Of a DNA stretch of 64,000 nucleotides, positions 34,666 to 45,900 are shown one piece after another; position 1 is the first letter of the stretch; every line of letters begins with the position of its first letter. The stretch spans positions 33,121,453 to 33,185,452 of the forward strand of contig JAOANR010000014.1 in the NCBI GenBank assembly GCA_030278955.1. The letters run 5' to 3'. Made by a program: the position numbers and the translations under genes. Source of the DNA: Hygrophila difformis (lineage: Eukaryota > Streptophyta > Magnoliopsida > Lamiales > Acanthaceae). Below the pieces are notes generated by a model. That model was not told the DNA's origin and made no database searches. It saw only the letters and a list, made by a program, of their open reading frames with translations.

Positions 34666-37600
34666 ATGATACTAGAGCTCAAAGTATCAAAATTTATATT
34701 TTGAGTTCGGTTTTCCTGAATAAATCCCACTCCTAGTGATTTTAACGTTGTCACCCCAAATTATATATGTGTGTGTGTGTGTGTGTGTTTGTATCATTGT
34801 ATGTGTGTGTGTTGAAATAAAATGCACAAAATTTAGTTTATAGCAATACAGGCTGTAGAGTTTTACCTAATAGCTGGATAAGTAATGCAGGTAGCAATAC
34901 ACTTTGATACTGCACCCAAAACAAATGCAGAAAATGCAGAAAGAGCTTCTGAAGACGTTAAGTCGTCCTCTCTCTTTCTCATATTCGTCTTCAATAGCCT
35001 CTGCTTTAACTGATCAAATGCTGTATACTGCATATGATTACAACAGAGTCAAGTTTATACTCTTCAGGAAAGTTACTGATATAATAATTCAACCATGGAT
35101 GCCTTAGAACAACACAGGTGGACCCACCTGGATTGAAGGATTTGCCGTAAGAAGAAGAGAGATGCCTAGACCATCAAATAACTCAGACCAAGTGCTCTCC
35201 GAGAGTGATTTCCAAAGTCCTTTAGATTTCCCAAAGTCACTTGTTTGCATCTTCGAAGATGCTGTATCGAGAGGCTAAAGTGAAAAACAAAAAGAAGAAT
35301 CTACATAACTTCCTTACATTAACAGATATAATAAAAGATTCATCAGATGACTTAAATGCGGTAATCAACAGCAGGATTTATAACAGAGATTTAAGAAGTC
35401 AATATTCCCTCTATCCCATATTAGGTGTTCATTATTTCTTTTTTGTTAAGTCAGATTATTTATTTACTTTCTTGTTATTGTAAGTATTTTAAATGATAAG
35501 TTTTAGATACCCCCTAAATTTAACACATAAAAGAAATAACTTTTATGCTAAGTAGTTACTTTTTACTTTTTAATATGGATGTGAATTTGATTTTCTATAA
35601 TTTCATAATATTCGTGAAATGTTAAAAGTGCACATGCAATATCGGACAGACGGTAAAATCCTTTGTAATACTTCTAATCCCTGCAATGAGTCAAAATTGG
35701 AGATAAAAAGTAACAACTATTTGCCACATGAGTAAAAACCCAATTAAAATATATTACTCCCTCCGTTCCCAAATAGTTGCCTATTTCAGCTCAATTTCAA
35801 TAACCAAGATTTGCATTAATTAACTTATAAATTTTCATTTTTTACCCTTCAACTAAACTCTTTCGTAATAAGTGTCAAGAAATACATTTATATAAAGTAA
35901 AGGGTAATATAGTAAAAACATAACATAACTACCTATAACTATCTACAAACGACAACTATTTTGGAACACTTTTTAATCTCTAAAAAGACTACTAAAAAGG
36001 AATGAAGGGAGTATATTATAAACCAACCCATTCAGATACAACAAGAACTGTACAAGAATCCACAGATGAAAATCAAAGTATCATCCTATATGGCAGGGGC
36101 AAAGGACTGTGAGAATCTGAGGGGCCATGGCCATCCCCAAAAATTGATAATTAGCTTTTAAAAATTCTACAATAGATAAACGATAGATGATGCATATGAA
36201 GTTTCCAACCCAAAACCAATTGGCAATGGGTGGAGTAACCCATATCCATATGCGCAATTAGGAAGCCCATCAATATACAATGTGGGACACTTAACACCCA
36301 TACTCGAGATGCATCTCGAAGGGACAATGCCCAAGTGGGTACCCATGGCTCTGATACCATGCTAGATGATGGATATGAGGTTCTAACCCAAAACCAATTG
36401 GCAATGGTGGAGTAGTCCATATCCATATAAGCAAGGGGGAATCCCATCATATATACGATGTGGGAAACTTAACAAACCTCGAGTAAATAATGTCAATTAA
36501 GTCAATTGATTTTTCAGACAAGAAAGAAGTAAAATTAAGTTAAATTTTTTTGCCTCCTGTGTTAAACATCTAGCTTCACCCCTGCTGCATGGAAACTTGC
36601 CTGTGTTATTACTACTGTGCAAGCACCAGCACCAGCAGCTATGATCAAGTTTGCTTTAGTCCCAATAGATTTGTATCCACTTTCCCTCAAGTAAAGCCTC
36701 TTAAAAAAGCTGTATCCATAGAAATATATGAACTGTGAAATGAAAGACTGGAAGTTCTTTGTTCCTAAGCCCTGGTACAATGAGAGCAATTGACGGGATG
36801 ATATTGCTTCCCAAAGGACATCTGATATGTTCCTGGAAATTAAAGGAGCAACTAAATTACAGATCGCAAATTCATATGTAATCTCAAATAAGATTTGAAC
36901 TATAGTCAAGTAGACAAAAAAGATTGTGACATTAAACCACTATGCCGAAACCAAGCATTCTATCGGTAAATTCTATTCTTTTGGCATTCTATAAACACTC
37001 TCATGGGTTAATTCAAATCTATAATAAGTCATATAGGTGTAAAGTTTCATGCAGATTCCAAGGAGAAATGTCATTTTTCACATGGATAAAGGTAATCAGC
37101 AAAGTTCATATTATGATCTATATTATTTTAGTCCATCGGGATAAGGGAAAAAACAGTAAGGGAAAAAGAATTCATGACTCTAGTGTTTGCAAACGGGTAG
37201 GTGCAAAGAGACCAAAGTTCGAACATGAGGTGAAGAATAATATTCATGCAGCAAATTTTCTTTTACCAATTCCTTCTTATCATGCTTAGAAGCTCAAACT
37301 TTTTAAATAAAAGCATCTGATGAAGATCTCTAGGACAACCACAATATCTATAACAACCACAACTGCATGATATCCAAACTCCAGAGTAAAAAATATACAT
37401 GAATTTTCGAAAGGATAGAAACACTTCTTATCAGTAACAGATTTAAATTAACTTAGGCAGCTATGGTATTCTGGAAGTCTGGCTATCTTTTACGGGGTTA
37501 TATGAACAGTATACGACCACTGAATCACACTAGAGCGCTGATGGGCTTGCTACTTGAAACAATCCAAATTCTTTGGGTTGCAAACGTTTTTAGTTCCGTA

Positions 37601-37977
37601 CAGTACTTTCTCCAATCTCTTAAGGGGAAACACTTTTTCCCATCCTAACTTTGATCACAAAGACAAATTGGGGATATTTCAAGACCCATGTTTTAAGATG
37701 CATCCCGAAACCGCAACAATTCGTCGGATAAATTCAGCCTATGAACAATATTTAACATGCCAGAACCCATTCATTCAAATCAATACAAACTATGCAACAA
37801 ATCAAAATCTGCAAGAAGAAGCAGAATGAATAACTGAAGAGAAAACCTGTATCTCTGATGATGGTGTGATCGATTCTCGGCTTGATACTTGGTCTTGCAA
37901 GTATCAAGTGGGTAGAGAATGGTGGTGCTGAGCAGTGCACCAACGGCACCGGAAGTTGCCTCCACCAAAGACTCCAT
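32862..37977 (-). CDS. PNC1: Peroxisomal adenine nucleotide carrier, five exons, 315 aa
   Basis: Coding exons on the minus strand: 37977-37847, 36832-36601, 35274-35128, 35027-34867 and 33138-32862 (131, 232, 147, 161, 277 bp; 948 in all, in frame). The product is a mitochondrial-carrier-family protein with three repeats: signatures at about residues 23 ([11 protein letters not shown]), 122 ([10 protein letters not shown]) and 221 (YPAIRCKVMIQ). It closely resembles, from memory, Arabidopsis PNC1/PNC2 ([40 protein letters not shown]). These exchange cytosolic ATP for AMP/ADP across the peroxisomal membrane for fatty-acid activation. The start ATG at 37977 opens [19 protein letters not shown], as in the family. 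Intron 2 uses a GC donor (CAG|GCAAGT). No break was seen in any exon. PNC1 versus PNC2 orthology is not resolved. Confidence 0.93.
34147..34406. mobile_element. Stowaway-type MITE in PNC intron 4
   Basis: The 260-bp element has termini CTTCCTCCGTTTTT and AAAAACGGAGGAAG (perfect inverse), with TA at 34145-34146 and 34407-34408. Its interior is shared with the 4172, 55780 and 57705 copies. Confidence 0.92.
34619..34664. repeat. (TTA)n microsatellite in PNC intron 4
   Basis: About fifteen uninterrupted ATT/TTA trinucleotides follow a (TTTA)n stretch at 34600-34620. Likely length-polymorphic. Confidence 0.95.
34767..34789. repeat. (GT)n microsatellite in PNC intron 4
   Basis: A run of about eleven TG dinucleotides after TATATA, followed shortly by a second short TG run near 34801. 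Confidence 0.95.
35757..36011. mobile_element. Stowaway-type MITE (second family) in PNC intron 2
   Basis: The 255-bp element has termini CTCCCTCCGTTCCC and GGAATGAAGGGAG (inverse) with TA at 35755-35756 and 36012-36013. The interior (ATAGTTGCCTATTTCAGC) is unlike the other four Stowaway copies, so it is a distinct family. Confidence 0.9.
36181..36474 (-). mobile_element. TRIM (terminal-repeat retrotransposon in miniature) in PNC intron 2
   Basis: Two direct repeats of about 115 bp (36181-36296 and 36360-36474, sharing AACCCAAAACCAATTGGCAA) flank only about 63 bp. On the minus strand the repeat begins TGTTAAGT(G/T)TCCCACAT and is followed by the primer-binding site TGGTATCAGAGCCATGGGT. LTR, PBS and a tiny internal region without coding capacity define a TRIM. 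The left end is slightly degraded and I could not pair a target duplication. It has the same orientation as the host gene. Confidence 0.88.
36595..36601 (-). promoter_or_regulatory. Non-canonical GC splice donor, PNC intron 2
   Basis: The exon ends ATAACACAG and the intron begins GCAAGT (36600 downward); there is no GT that keeps the frame. The next exon (35274) starts after an AG acceptor and restores [10 protein letters not shown], the second carrier signature. AG|GCAAGT is the strong consensus of GC-AG introns. Confidence 0.85.
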
Positions 37978-38543
37978 GTGAAAATGGATTCAGACTCAAT
38001 CCACAGTACAAAAGTTTGGTAGTATTGGGAAAAGGATTTTGGAACTTAGGGATAGTGATGGAGATGATGTCGGTGAGCTAAACGTATCGTGTTGGGGAAT
38101 GTGCGCCGAAACGGTAATACGCAATCGTAAACAGATTAGGAGTATAATTATTGTGGAAACATAAAAATTTGGGTTCAAACCAAATCATGTGTATATCGTG
38201 AAATCCATTTTCCAACTTGGTTAGGGTACTCATTAATTTATTCACATGCGGGATGTAATGCGGTATAGTTCTTGTACTTTTTCCAAGTATATACTGGAAT
38301 GTAGTGTGACTCTTGGATTTGATTTTCATCAATAATGTAAATCTATATAAAGGTTAAATTTATAATTATATTTTTTTAATTTAAATATTAAAAGCATGAT
38401 TATTTACTTTTTCAACTTTTTGGAGAAATCTTTTTCAAATCTTTATTATTACTCATTTTTTTATTCGTAAATATTTTCCAAATTTATATAGGTAGAAGAA
38501 ATATCTTTTATAATAATGTTAGAAACTTAAGGCAGAGTATTAG
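37978..38543. other. 5' flank of the PNC gene
   Basis: Presumed promoter and 5' untranslated sequence of the minus-strand PNC gene. I see no convincing TATA box close to the start and no conserved ORF. Confidence 0.4.
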
Positions 38544-38550
38544 ATAATTT

Positions 38551-38750
38551 AAGACAGAATTCCACTTCATACAAAACAGAATGTTATATGCTTCAATACA
38601 TAATTTTAGATAATTCAACAAAGAATGTTAAGACAGAATGTTACTTCATACAAAACAGAATGCTAGATGCTTCAATATATAATTTTAGATAATTCAAGAA
38701 AGAGTGTTAAGACAGAATGTCACTCCACTTCAATATATAATTTTAAAACG
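38551..38750. repeat. 79-bp tandem repeat
   Basis: Units starting AAGACAGAAT(G/T) begin at 38551, 38630 and 38709 (spacing 79 bp), each containing TTCAATA(C/T)ATAATTTTA. The last unit is partial. Confidence 0.85.
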
Positions 38751-38910
38751 TAGTGTTAGTAAAGTTGAAACAAGATGGCATATAAAGCAAAACAGAATGG
38801 TTAGTAATGTATAACAGAATGTAATTATATACAAGCCAAAATTGAATGGTGGTTTATAGCTTAAATAATTCGGAACTGAATATTATGATGTTAGAATAGA
38901 ATGGTAATCA

Positions 38911-39125
38911 ATTGAAAACAGAATATTATTGAAATTATAACTTCCGCATATAAAGTTGAGGCAGAATGTTATGTGAGGTTGAACAGAATGCTATGCAATT
39001 GAAAACAGAATGTTAATGAAATTAGAATATTACTTCCGCATATAAAGTTAAGGCAGAATGTTATGTAAGGTAGAACAGAATGTTATGCAATTGAAAACAT
39101 AATGTTAATGAAATTAGAACATTCT
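38911..39125. repeat. 87-92 bp tandem repeat
   Basis: Units starting ATTGAAAACAGAAT begin at 38911, 38998 and 39090, each containing ACTTCCGCATATAAAGTT and GGCAGAATGTTATGT in full copies. It shares the word ACAGAATGTTA with the neighbouring 79-bp array, so both probably arose from one minisatellite. Confidence 0.85.
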
Positions 39126-39879
39126 CTATGAAGGGTCGGTCTTCTCGTCCATTGTCTTTCCTCTGCATTAATGATTTTCCGGTATCATCATTACCAAGAA
39201 AAATCTGAAAAATATCTGCAAAATTTTAAATTGTGACAAAATAAAATATTAAAATATAATCAATTACTTATTTAACCTCATGTGATCTATTCCATACAAC
39301 TTAAATATCTTTTAATCTAAGGGCTGAAAATAATTCCAATATGTGCTTCCCCAGCACAGGAACCTAATCGGATGTAATGGGGCAAAAAAGCCATGATCCA
39401 TTTGTTGTGATATATTCATAACAGCGTAATAATTACTTACTATTTATAGTAAATAATTAGCACGTAAAACGAAAGTAATAATGATGATAAAGATGAAGAA
39501 TAAAAGAACAAAAGAAGGTAGCGAATGAATTGTATTAAAAAATGTGTAAGTTACAATGATGGATCGTCTCTTATTTATAGATACGGATAGAATTTACTAA
39601 AAATAGTAAAGTAATAAGGCATCCACTAATATTGACTGATTTACACTCCCCCTTGGATGCCCTTATATAAAGAATATGCCTCGTTAAAACCTTATTAGGA
39701 AAAAATTCAGTGGGAAAAAAATCCTAGTGAAGGAAAAATAGTCAGTATTCTTATATTTATTTCTCCCCTGATTTAGACATCATTTTAAATCTCGAAGTCG
39801 CCGCATTCCAATTTTCTTCACGAGCTTCTCAAACGTTACAGTCGGCAATGCTTGGTTAATAGATCTCTAAGTTTTCTTC

Positions 39880-40215
39880 TGATCAAATTTGTCGCACATC
39901 AATTTCACAATTCTTTTGAAGATCGTGTGTATAAAAAAAAATCGGTGAAATGTGTTTAGTTCTATCTCCTTTTATATAACCTCCTTTCAATTGGGCTATA
40001 CAAGCCGAATTATCTTCAAATAAAATTATTGGGGGAAGTTTTGATTCAATGACCAAACCACAATTTTTCAATATATGATGAGTCATTGACCTCAACCAAA
40101 TACATTCTCGACTAGCCTCATGGATTGTTAATATTTCGGCATGATTTTATGAAGTAGCCATTAATGTTTGTTTCATAGATCTCCATGAGATAGCAGTTCT
40201 ACCACACATAAAGAT
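39880..40215 (-). pseudogene. copia RNase H fragment
   Basis: The minus-strand frame carries IILFEDNSACIAQLKGGYIK, DRTKHISPIFFYTHDLQ and a C-terminal EIDVRQI, the copia RNase H end. It is cut on its upstream side by the gypsy insertion at 40216. The rest of this domain and RT resume at 51336. Confidence 0.85.
40211..40215. repeat. Target-site duplication AAGAT (left) of gypsy element
   Basis: AAGAT precedes the LTR at 40216 and recurs at 51331-51335 right after the second LTR, exactly at the point where the copia sequence resumes. Confidence 0.95.
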
Positions 40216-42833
40216 TGTAACACCCCGGATTTGATTTCCCAGGCCAGGGCATTACCGCCACACTTTTCTAAAGAAGACCCGACCCAAGTCGAGCTCATCT
40301 AGAAAAATGCTAAGGCTAAGTTGTATCAATTTTTCAAACAATTTAAAAACTATTCAATCATGCCCGAATTAAAATCAGAGTATCTCATGCATCACAGTAA
40401 TAATCAGTGCGGAAGCTAAAACAAATAAAATGGGGCCAAACAGACGGCCAAAAACCAAAGTCCAAAGTCCAATAGTAAAGTCCAAAGTGCAGAAATTTAA
40501 AATAATTGTAAAATGCGACAAGTCTTTATTCTTGGAAAGTCCCATCCCAATGCGCCAACACTTACTCTGCGAAAAATAGGAAATAACAATTTATCAGTAC
40601 AAACGGTACTGAGTAAGTTAACGGATAGCATAACAAAATTGAAAGATTTAGAAGAGTAATAAAAAGTTAGGAAATTAATCCAACGAACGAGTAAAAATAA
40701 TTCACGGGAATTTCTTTTTATACTTTACCACACCAATGTTCATTTTGATCGAGGACATCCAAAACATTACCCGCTTGGGCGCTTATGTCCACAAGCTGCC
40801 GGTATCAACGATCCAGGGCCTTAGCCGTTTTGGGATCAATTACCCGCTTGGGCACTTATGTCCACAAGCCGACGGTATCCACAATGTGAGAGCAGCGGAC
40901 CCTATACAGACACACTCCGGAGCCCTAGGTAACCCCTACGGATACACCTAGGAGTATAGACTCATACAATCACGCAACATAATAATATTTCCTTGGCGCC
41001 GTTTTGGCCACCAAAAAGAGGGGGCGGCCCAACGAGCCCACGCCAAGTGCACTTACCCTCTAAATTGAACATCTAACTCGATCAAAACTCACAAAGTTTC
41101 AAAACCACATTTTAATCATCACAACATATATCTACATTTCCAGAATTCATAGGATTCGTAAAAGAGTAGCAATCGACTCAAAATCTACCGAAACGTACGA
41201 AACCAATTTTCACCGGTAAGACTACACTGTGGCAGTTTTCAAAATCGAATTAGGAAATGTAGTAAAACTTTGTGAAAAATTCTGAAAATTTTACAGGTGC
41301 TAGGCGACATCAAAATAAACATTTTTCTCAGAAATAGGCCTTAGCTAATTCGGACTCTAAGTCACTCAAAAAAATTCATTTCAGAAACTTGTTTTCAAAA
41401 GGGTGTAAGTACCACTGTTCATCCGACCACAGCTTGCTTAAAAATCCATAACAATTCGAATATTGATCCAAAAATTCTGAAATTTAACAGGAGTAAACTA
41501 GACACATAGATGAACAATTTTCATGAAGAAGTCGACCATCAAAAATGACCATAGCTAGGAGAAATATGAACCACAAAACTGAACATGCTCGGAATTTGAA
41601 TCTGTCATCAAATATAGCAGAAAATACCAGATCCGATTTCGTCGACCAAATCAATTCCAAAAATTATGAAAATTTACAGACATCATCTTTAAAGCATTAG
41701 GAACATTTTTCATTTAGACAAGTTCTTCCAAAAATGAACGGATCTAGGTGAGAAAAGCACAACAAGAAAACCTACTCGGAAGAAACCCTAAAAGACAGAT
41801 TTGGCACAAGATGGAATTCGAACCATATCTCAAAGAATACTCAACCAAACACTCTAAAAATTGACATGCACATCATTAACTTACTTCTCAAGAGTGGAGT
41901 GTCGAAAACCTCAATGGTTGAATCCTCAAACTCGACCGGAACAGCCTCAAACCTCCGAGATCTACCGAACGAATCCTATTTTGAGGTGTTTGGATAAAAG
42001 CTTGATGTTAGGGCCTAGAATTCGAAGTAAGGAGCAAGGAATTGGTTTAGAATTCTTACCTAGACGTAGGAGAAGGGATTGGAATGCTTCAACTCGACCA
42101 AAGCCCCAAGAACAAGATGGATAACTCTCACCAACTCACAAACACTCAAGAGAAGACTGATTTTCGGACTAGTGTGAATGAGGGATTTTGGGGGCTGATT
42201 GAGGGATAAGAATAGGGTGTTAAGGTTCCCAATGGTGGCTTAAAGGCCCTAGGGACTATGAAGGACGAAGTAATGGCAGTCCCTCTTGGAAAACACTCCC
42301 CCAAAACTCATCCAAACCACCTAATCACTCCTTGGTGCAAGTGCATGCATTCTCCCAACTTCACAGCCATAAAATGCTTCTAGAAGCTTCTAGATTCGTC
42401 CATTAGAGTCTCAATACACTCACCAACATCTGAGAAAGGGATTTGGATAGATTCAAGGCATTAAGATCGAACTTAATGCCAAAACATGCATGAAAACGCG
42501 TAGCAGCGTTTGAAACGCTGCTACTGGGGTGGCGGCGCGCTGGTGGCGCGCCACCGCGCGGCCACCGCGCCACCCCAGGCAGCGATTTTTCTCTTCCTCT
42601 TTTTTTTTTTATTTTTTTTTATTTTTATAATATGATTTTTGATCTTTTAAAAATCATATTGGATTATCCGATTGTTGGATATTCCGATAACTCTCTTCGA
42701 GTTGCTATCGTGCGAATATATTAAATTCCGCTCTCCCGGAATTATTTCGGTTGCGATAGTTAAATCCAATTAATTAATTCAATTAATTAATTTTTCGGAT
42801 TTAATACACGATGTTGATTTCTCGGGTATTACA
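40216..42833 (-). repeat. 3' LTR of young gypsy element
   Basis: This 2,618-bp copy is almost identical to 48719-51330. It contains a duplicated stretch ACCCGCTTGGGC(G/A)CTTATG at about 40770 and 40842, and GC-rich palindromes at 42500-42576. Small ORFs here are identical in both LTRs and show no protein character. Confidence 0.95.
42500..42576. other. GC-rich palindromes within the LTR
   Basis: GTAGCAGCGTTT and AAACGCTGCTAC form 12-bp perfect arms around one base (42500-42524). Immediately after, a region from GGGGTGGCG (42526) to CGCGCCACCCC (42576) is largely self-complementary and includes the perfect palindrome GGTGGCGCGCCACC. The same structure is at about 51003-51079 in the other LTR. 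Confidence 0.85.
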
Positions 42834-42997
42834 GTCTACCCTCCTTAGAAATCAACTTCGTCCTCGAAGTTGGGTCGCACTTCGGAAAATTAATAATTGG
42901 CACAAAGAAATTATTGAGGCTCGCAATTTAAAATTCTTACCTCAGCTCGCGACGACTTTGCGCGGGGTATCACATCCTCTCCCCCTTAGGACTGCAG

Positions 42998-45900
42998 TTA
43001 TGCCCCCATAACTGCTCCTGAGTCGCTTTGGAAAAGGTTGGGATATCTTTGCTTCATATCCGCTTCCAATTCCCACGTCGCTTCCTCGGTGCCATGATTC
43101 GACCATAGGATCTTTACCATCCTCACAGTCTTGTTCCTTGTGACCCTTTCCTTGACGTCAAGTACCTCGATCGGATACTCCTCGTATGTCAAGTCATCCT
43201 CTAGCTCAATCACGTCGGGTTGCAACACGTGAGTTGGGTCGTGCACATATTTCTTCAGTTGAGAAACATGGAATACGTTATGCACTCGCGACAACTCTGG
43301 TGGAAGTGCCAAACGATAAGCCAAGGTACCTACACGATCCAAAATCTCGTACGGACCAATGTAGCGAGGACTTAGCTTTCCTCGTTTACCGAATCGCATC
43401 ACCCCCTTCATGGGCGACACTTTCAGCATGACCTTGTCTCCCACCTCAAATTCCAACTCTTGCCGCCTAGTGTCGGCGTAGCTCTTCTGCCTATCTTGCG
43501 CGGCTTTCATTTTCTGTTGAACCACCTTGATCTTGCTATTCATATCCTCAATGAGCTGCGGTCCAACAACTACCGAATCATCATCCTTCGTCCAGCACAA
43601 CGGACTACGACACTTCCGTCCGTAAAGCGCTTCGAACGGTGCCATGCCTATGCTAGCGTGATAACTGTTGTTGTACGAGAATTCAATCAACGGCAAGTGG
43701 TCTTCCCAACTTCCCTTGAATTCGAGTACACACGCTCTCAGCATGTCCTCAAGCGTCTGAATCGTGCGCTCAGTCTGACCGTCCGTCATTGGATGAAAAG
43801 CTGTGCTCATCTTGATTTGGGTTCCTAAGGCTTCTTGTAGTTTAGTCCAGAAGTTGGAGACAAATCTACTATCTCGGTCCGAGATAATATCATGCGGTAC
43901 TCCGTGCCTTCGGACCACATTCTCGATGTATGCCTTAGCTAGTTGATCCATCGACCAATTTTCCTTCATTGGTATGAAAATGGCGGTCTTTGTTAACCGG
44001 TCAACTATTACCCAAATCTTATTCATTCCTCGGGGAGATCTTGGCAACCCCGAAACAAAATCCATGGAGATGCTGTCCCACTTCCAGCTTGGGATCTCCA
44101 ATGGCTTTACCAATCCTAGCGGTTTTTGCCTTACTGCCTTCACCTTCTGGCAGGTTATACACTTGGCCACAAAGTCGGCAACATCCTTCTTCATCCGCGG
44201 CCACCAATAGATTTTCTTTAAGTCTTTGTACAACTTATCCCCACCAGGGTGGACTGAATAAGGTGTACTGTGGCCTTCTTCCATGAGCTTCCTCTTCAAT
44301 TCCTCGCACTTATGAGGAACGCACCATCTTCCTTTAAAACGAACACTTCCGTCTTCATGGATCGTGAATCCTACCGCCTTTCCTTCACTTATTTTTCCTT
44401 TGATCCTCTGGAGATTCTCGTCGTCCGGTTGGGCTTCTCGAATCTCGTCAAATACGGTAGATTCAATTGTTAGGGCGTTCACTGTCTCCACCACGGTTCC
44501 ATAATGGACTAGTTCAGTATCTAACTTAGCTAGGTCCATATACAGTCCCGAAGGTAGAATGAGCGTGTTCACCGTGTGCCTCGTCTTGCGACTCAACGCA
44601 TCCGCTACGACGTTTGCCTTGCCTTCATGGTAGGCTATATCCAGATCGTAGTCTTTGATCAGCTCGAGCCATCTCCTCTGCCTCATATTTAACTCTTTCT
44701 GAGTGAATATATACTTGAGGCTTTTGTGATCTGTAAACATCCGACAAGTTCGTCCATATAGATAGTGTCGCCAGATCTTAAGAGCGAACACTACCGCTGC
44801 CAGTTCCAGATCATGTGTCGGGTAGTTCACCTCGTGCGTCTTGAGTTGCCTTGATGCATAAGCAATCACCCTTTGGTTTTGCATTAGCACGCAACCAAGA
44901 CCTTCTTTCGAGGCGTCGCTATACACCTCATAATCCTCAGTCTCTGATGGCAATGCTAAAACTGGTGCTGATGTGAGTCTCCCCTTAAGCTCACGGAATG
45001 ACTGCTCACACTCAGCTGTCCAATCAAACTTCAATCCTTTCTTCAGCAGTTGCGTCATCGGTCTCGCAATTTTAGAAAAGTCCTTCACGAATCTTCGGTA
45101 GTATCCGGCTAGACCTAGTAAACTTCTTACCTCGGTCTGGTTTGTTGGTGCCGGCCATTCAGACACTGCTGATATCTTCGCCGGGTCGACTGATACTCCT
45201 TTAGCCGATACTATATGACCTAGAAAAGCGACTTCATTCTTCCAAAACTCGCACTTAGACAGCTTCGCGTAGAGTTGATTCTTCCTCAAAAGTCCGAGTA
45301 CTTGGTGCAAATGACTACTATGCTCTTCCCCATTCCTCGAGTAAACTAGGATGTCGTCGATGAATACGACTACACATGTGTCTAGTAACTCTCGGAAAAC
45401 GCTATTCATGAGGTTCATGAATACTGCGGGAGCATTAGTCAGACCGAAAGACATTACGGTGAATTCGTAGTGCCCATATCTTGTTCGGAAAACTGTTTTG
45501 GGTATATCGTTCTCGGCGATACGCAATTGGTGGTATCCCGACCTTAGATCGACCTTTGAAAATACCGACGCTCCTTTCAGCTGATCGAAGAGATCTTCGA
45601 TCCTAGGTAGCGGGTACTTGTTCTTAATCGTCACTTGATTAAGACCTCGGTAGTCGATGCACAATCGGAGTCCGCCGTCCTTCTTTTTCACGAACAGGAC
45701 TGGAGCTCCCCATGGTGATGTGCTCGGCCGAATATATCCCTTAGATAACAACTCCTCTAGTTGTTCTTTCAGCTCCTTCATCTCAGCAGGCGCCATGCGA
45801 TATGGTGCCTTTGACACCGGTTCGATTCCGGGCACGAGATCGATCGTGAACTCCACTTCTCGCTCAGGAGGCATTCCTGGGATATCCTCCGGGAAGACAT

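Noticed and set aside
37996..38332. Minus-strand frames directly upstream of the PNC start
   Set aside because: They overlap each other, have no homology I recognise, and are not joined to the PNC reading frame.
38551..39125. CRISPR-like array
   Set aside because: Plant nuclear DNA. The units are contiguous 79-92 bp tandem copies without unique spacers of constant length.
39300..39402. Possible exon to the left of the decayed copia element continuing at 54324
   Set aside because: Short minus-strand frames exist on the left, but I could not find a continuation on the right side of the insertion that would confirm a split gene.
40736..40951. 71-codon frame present twice (also at 49239-49454)
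   Set aside because: It is identical in both copies only because both lie in the LTRs of the young gypsy element; no protein character.
41861..42124. 87-codon frame present twice (also at 50364-50627)
   Set aside because: LTR sequence duplicated by reverse transcription. It is Arg-rich by composition with no recognisable domain.
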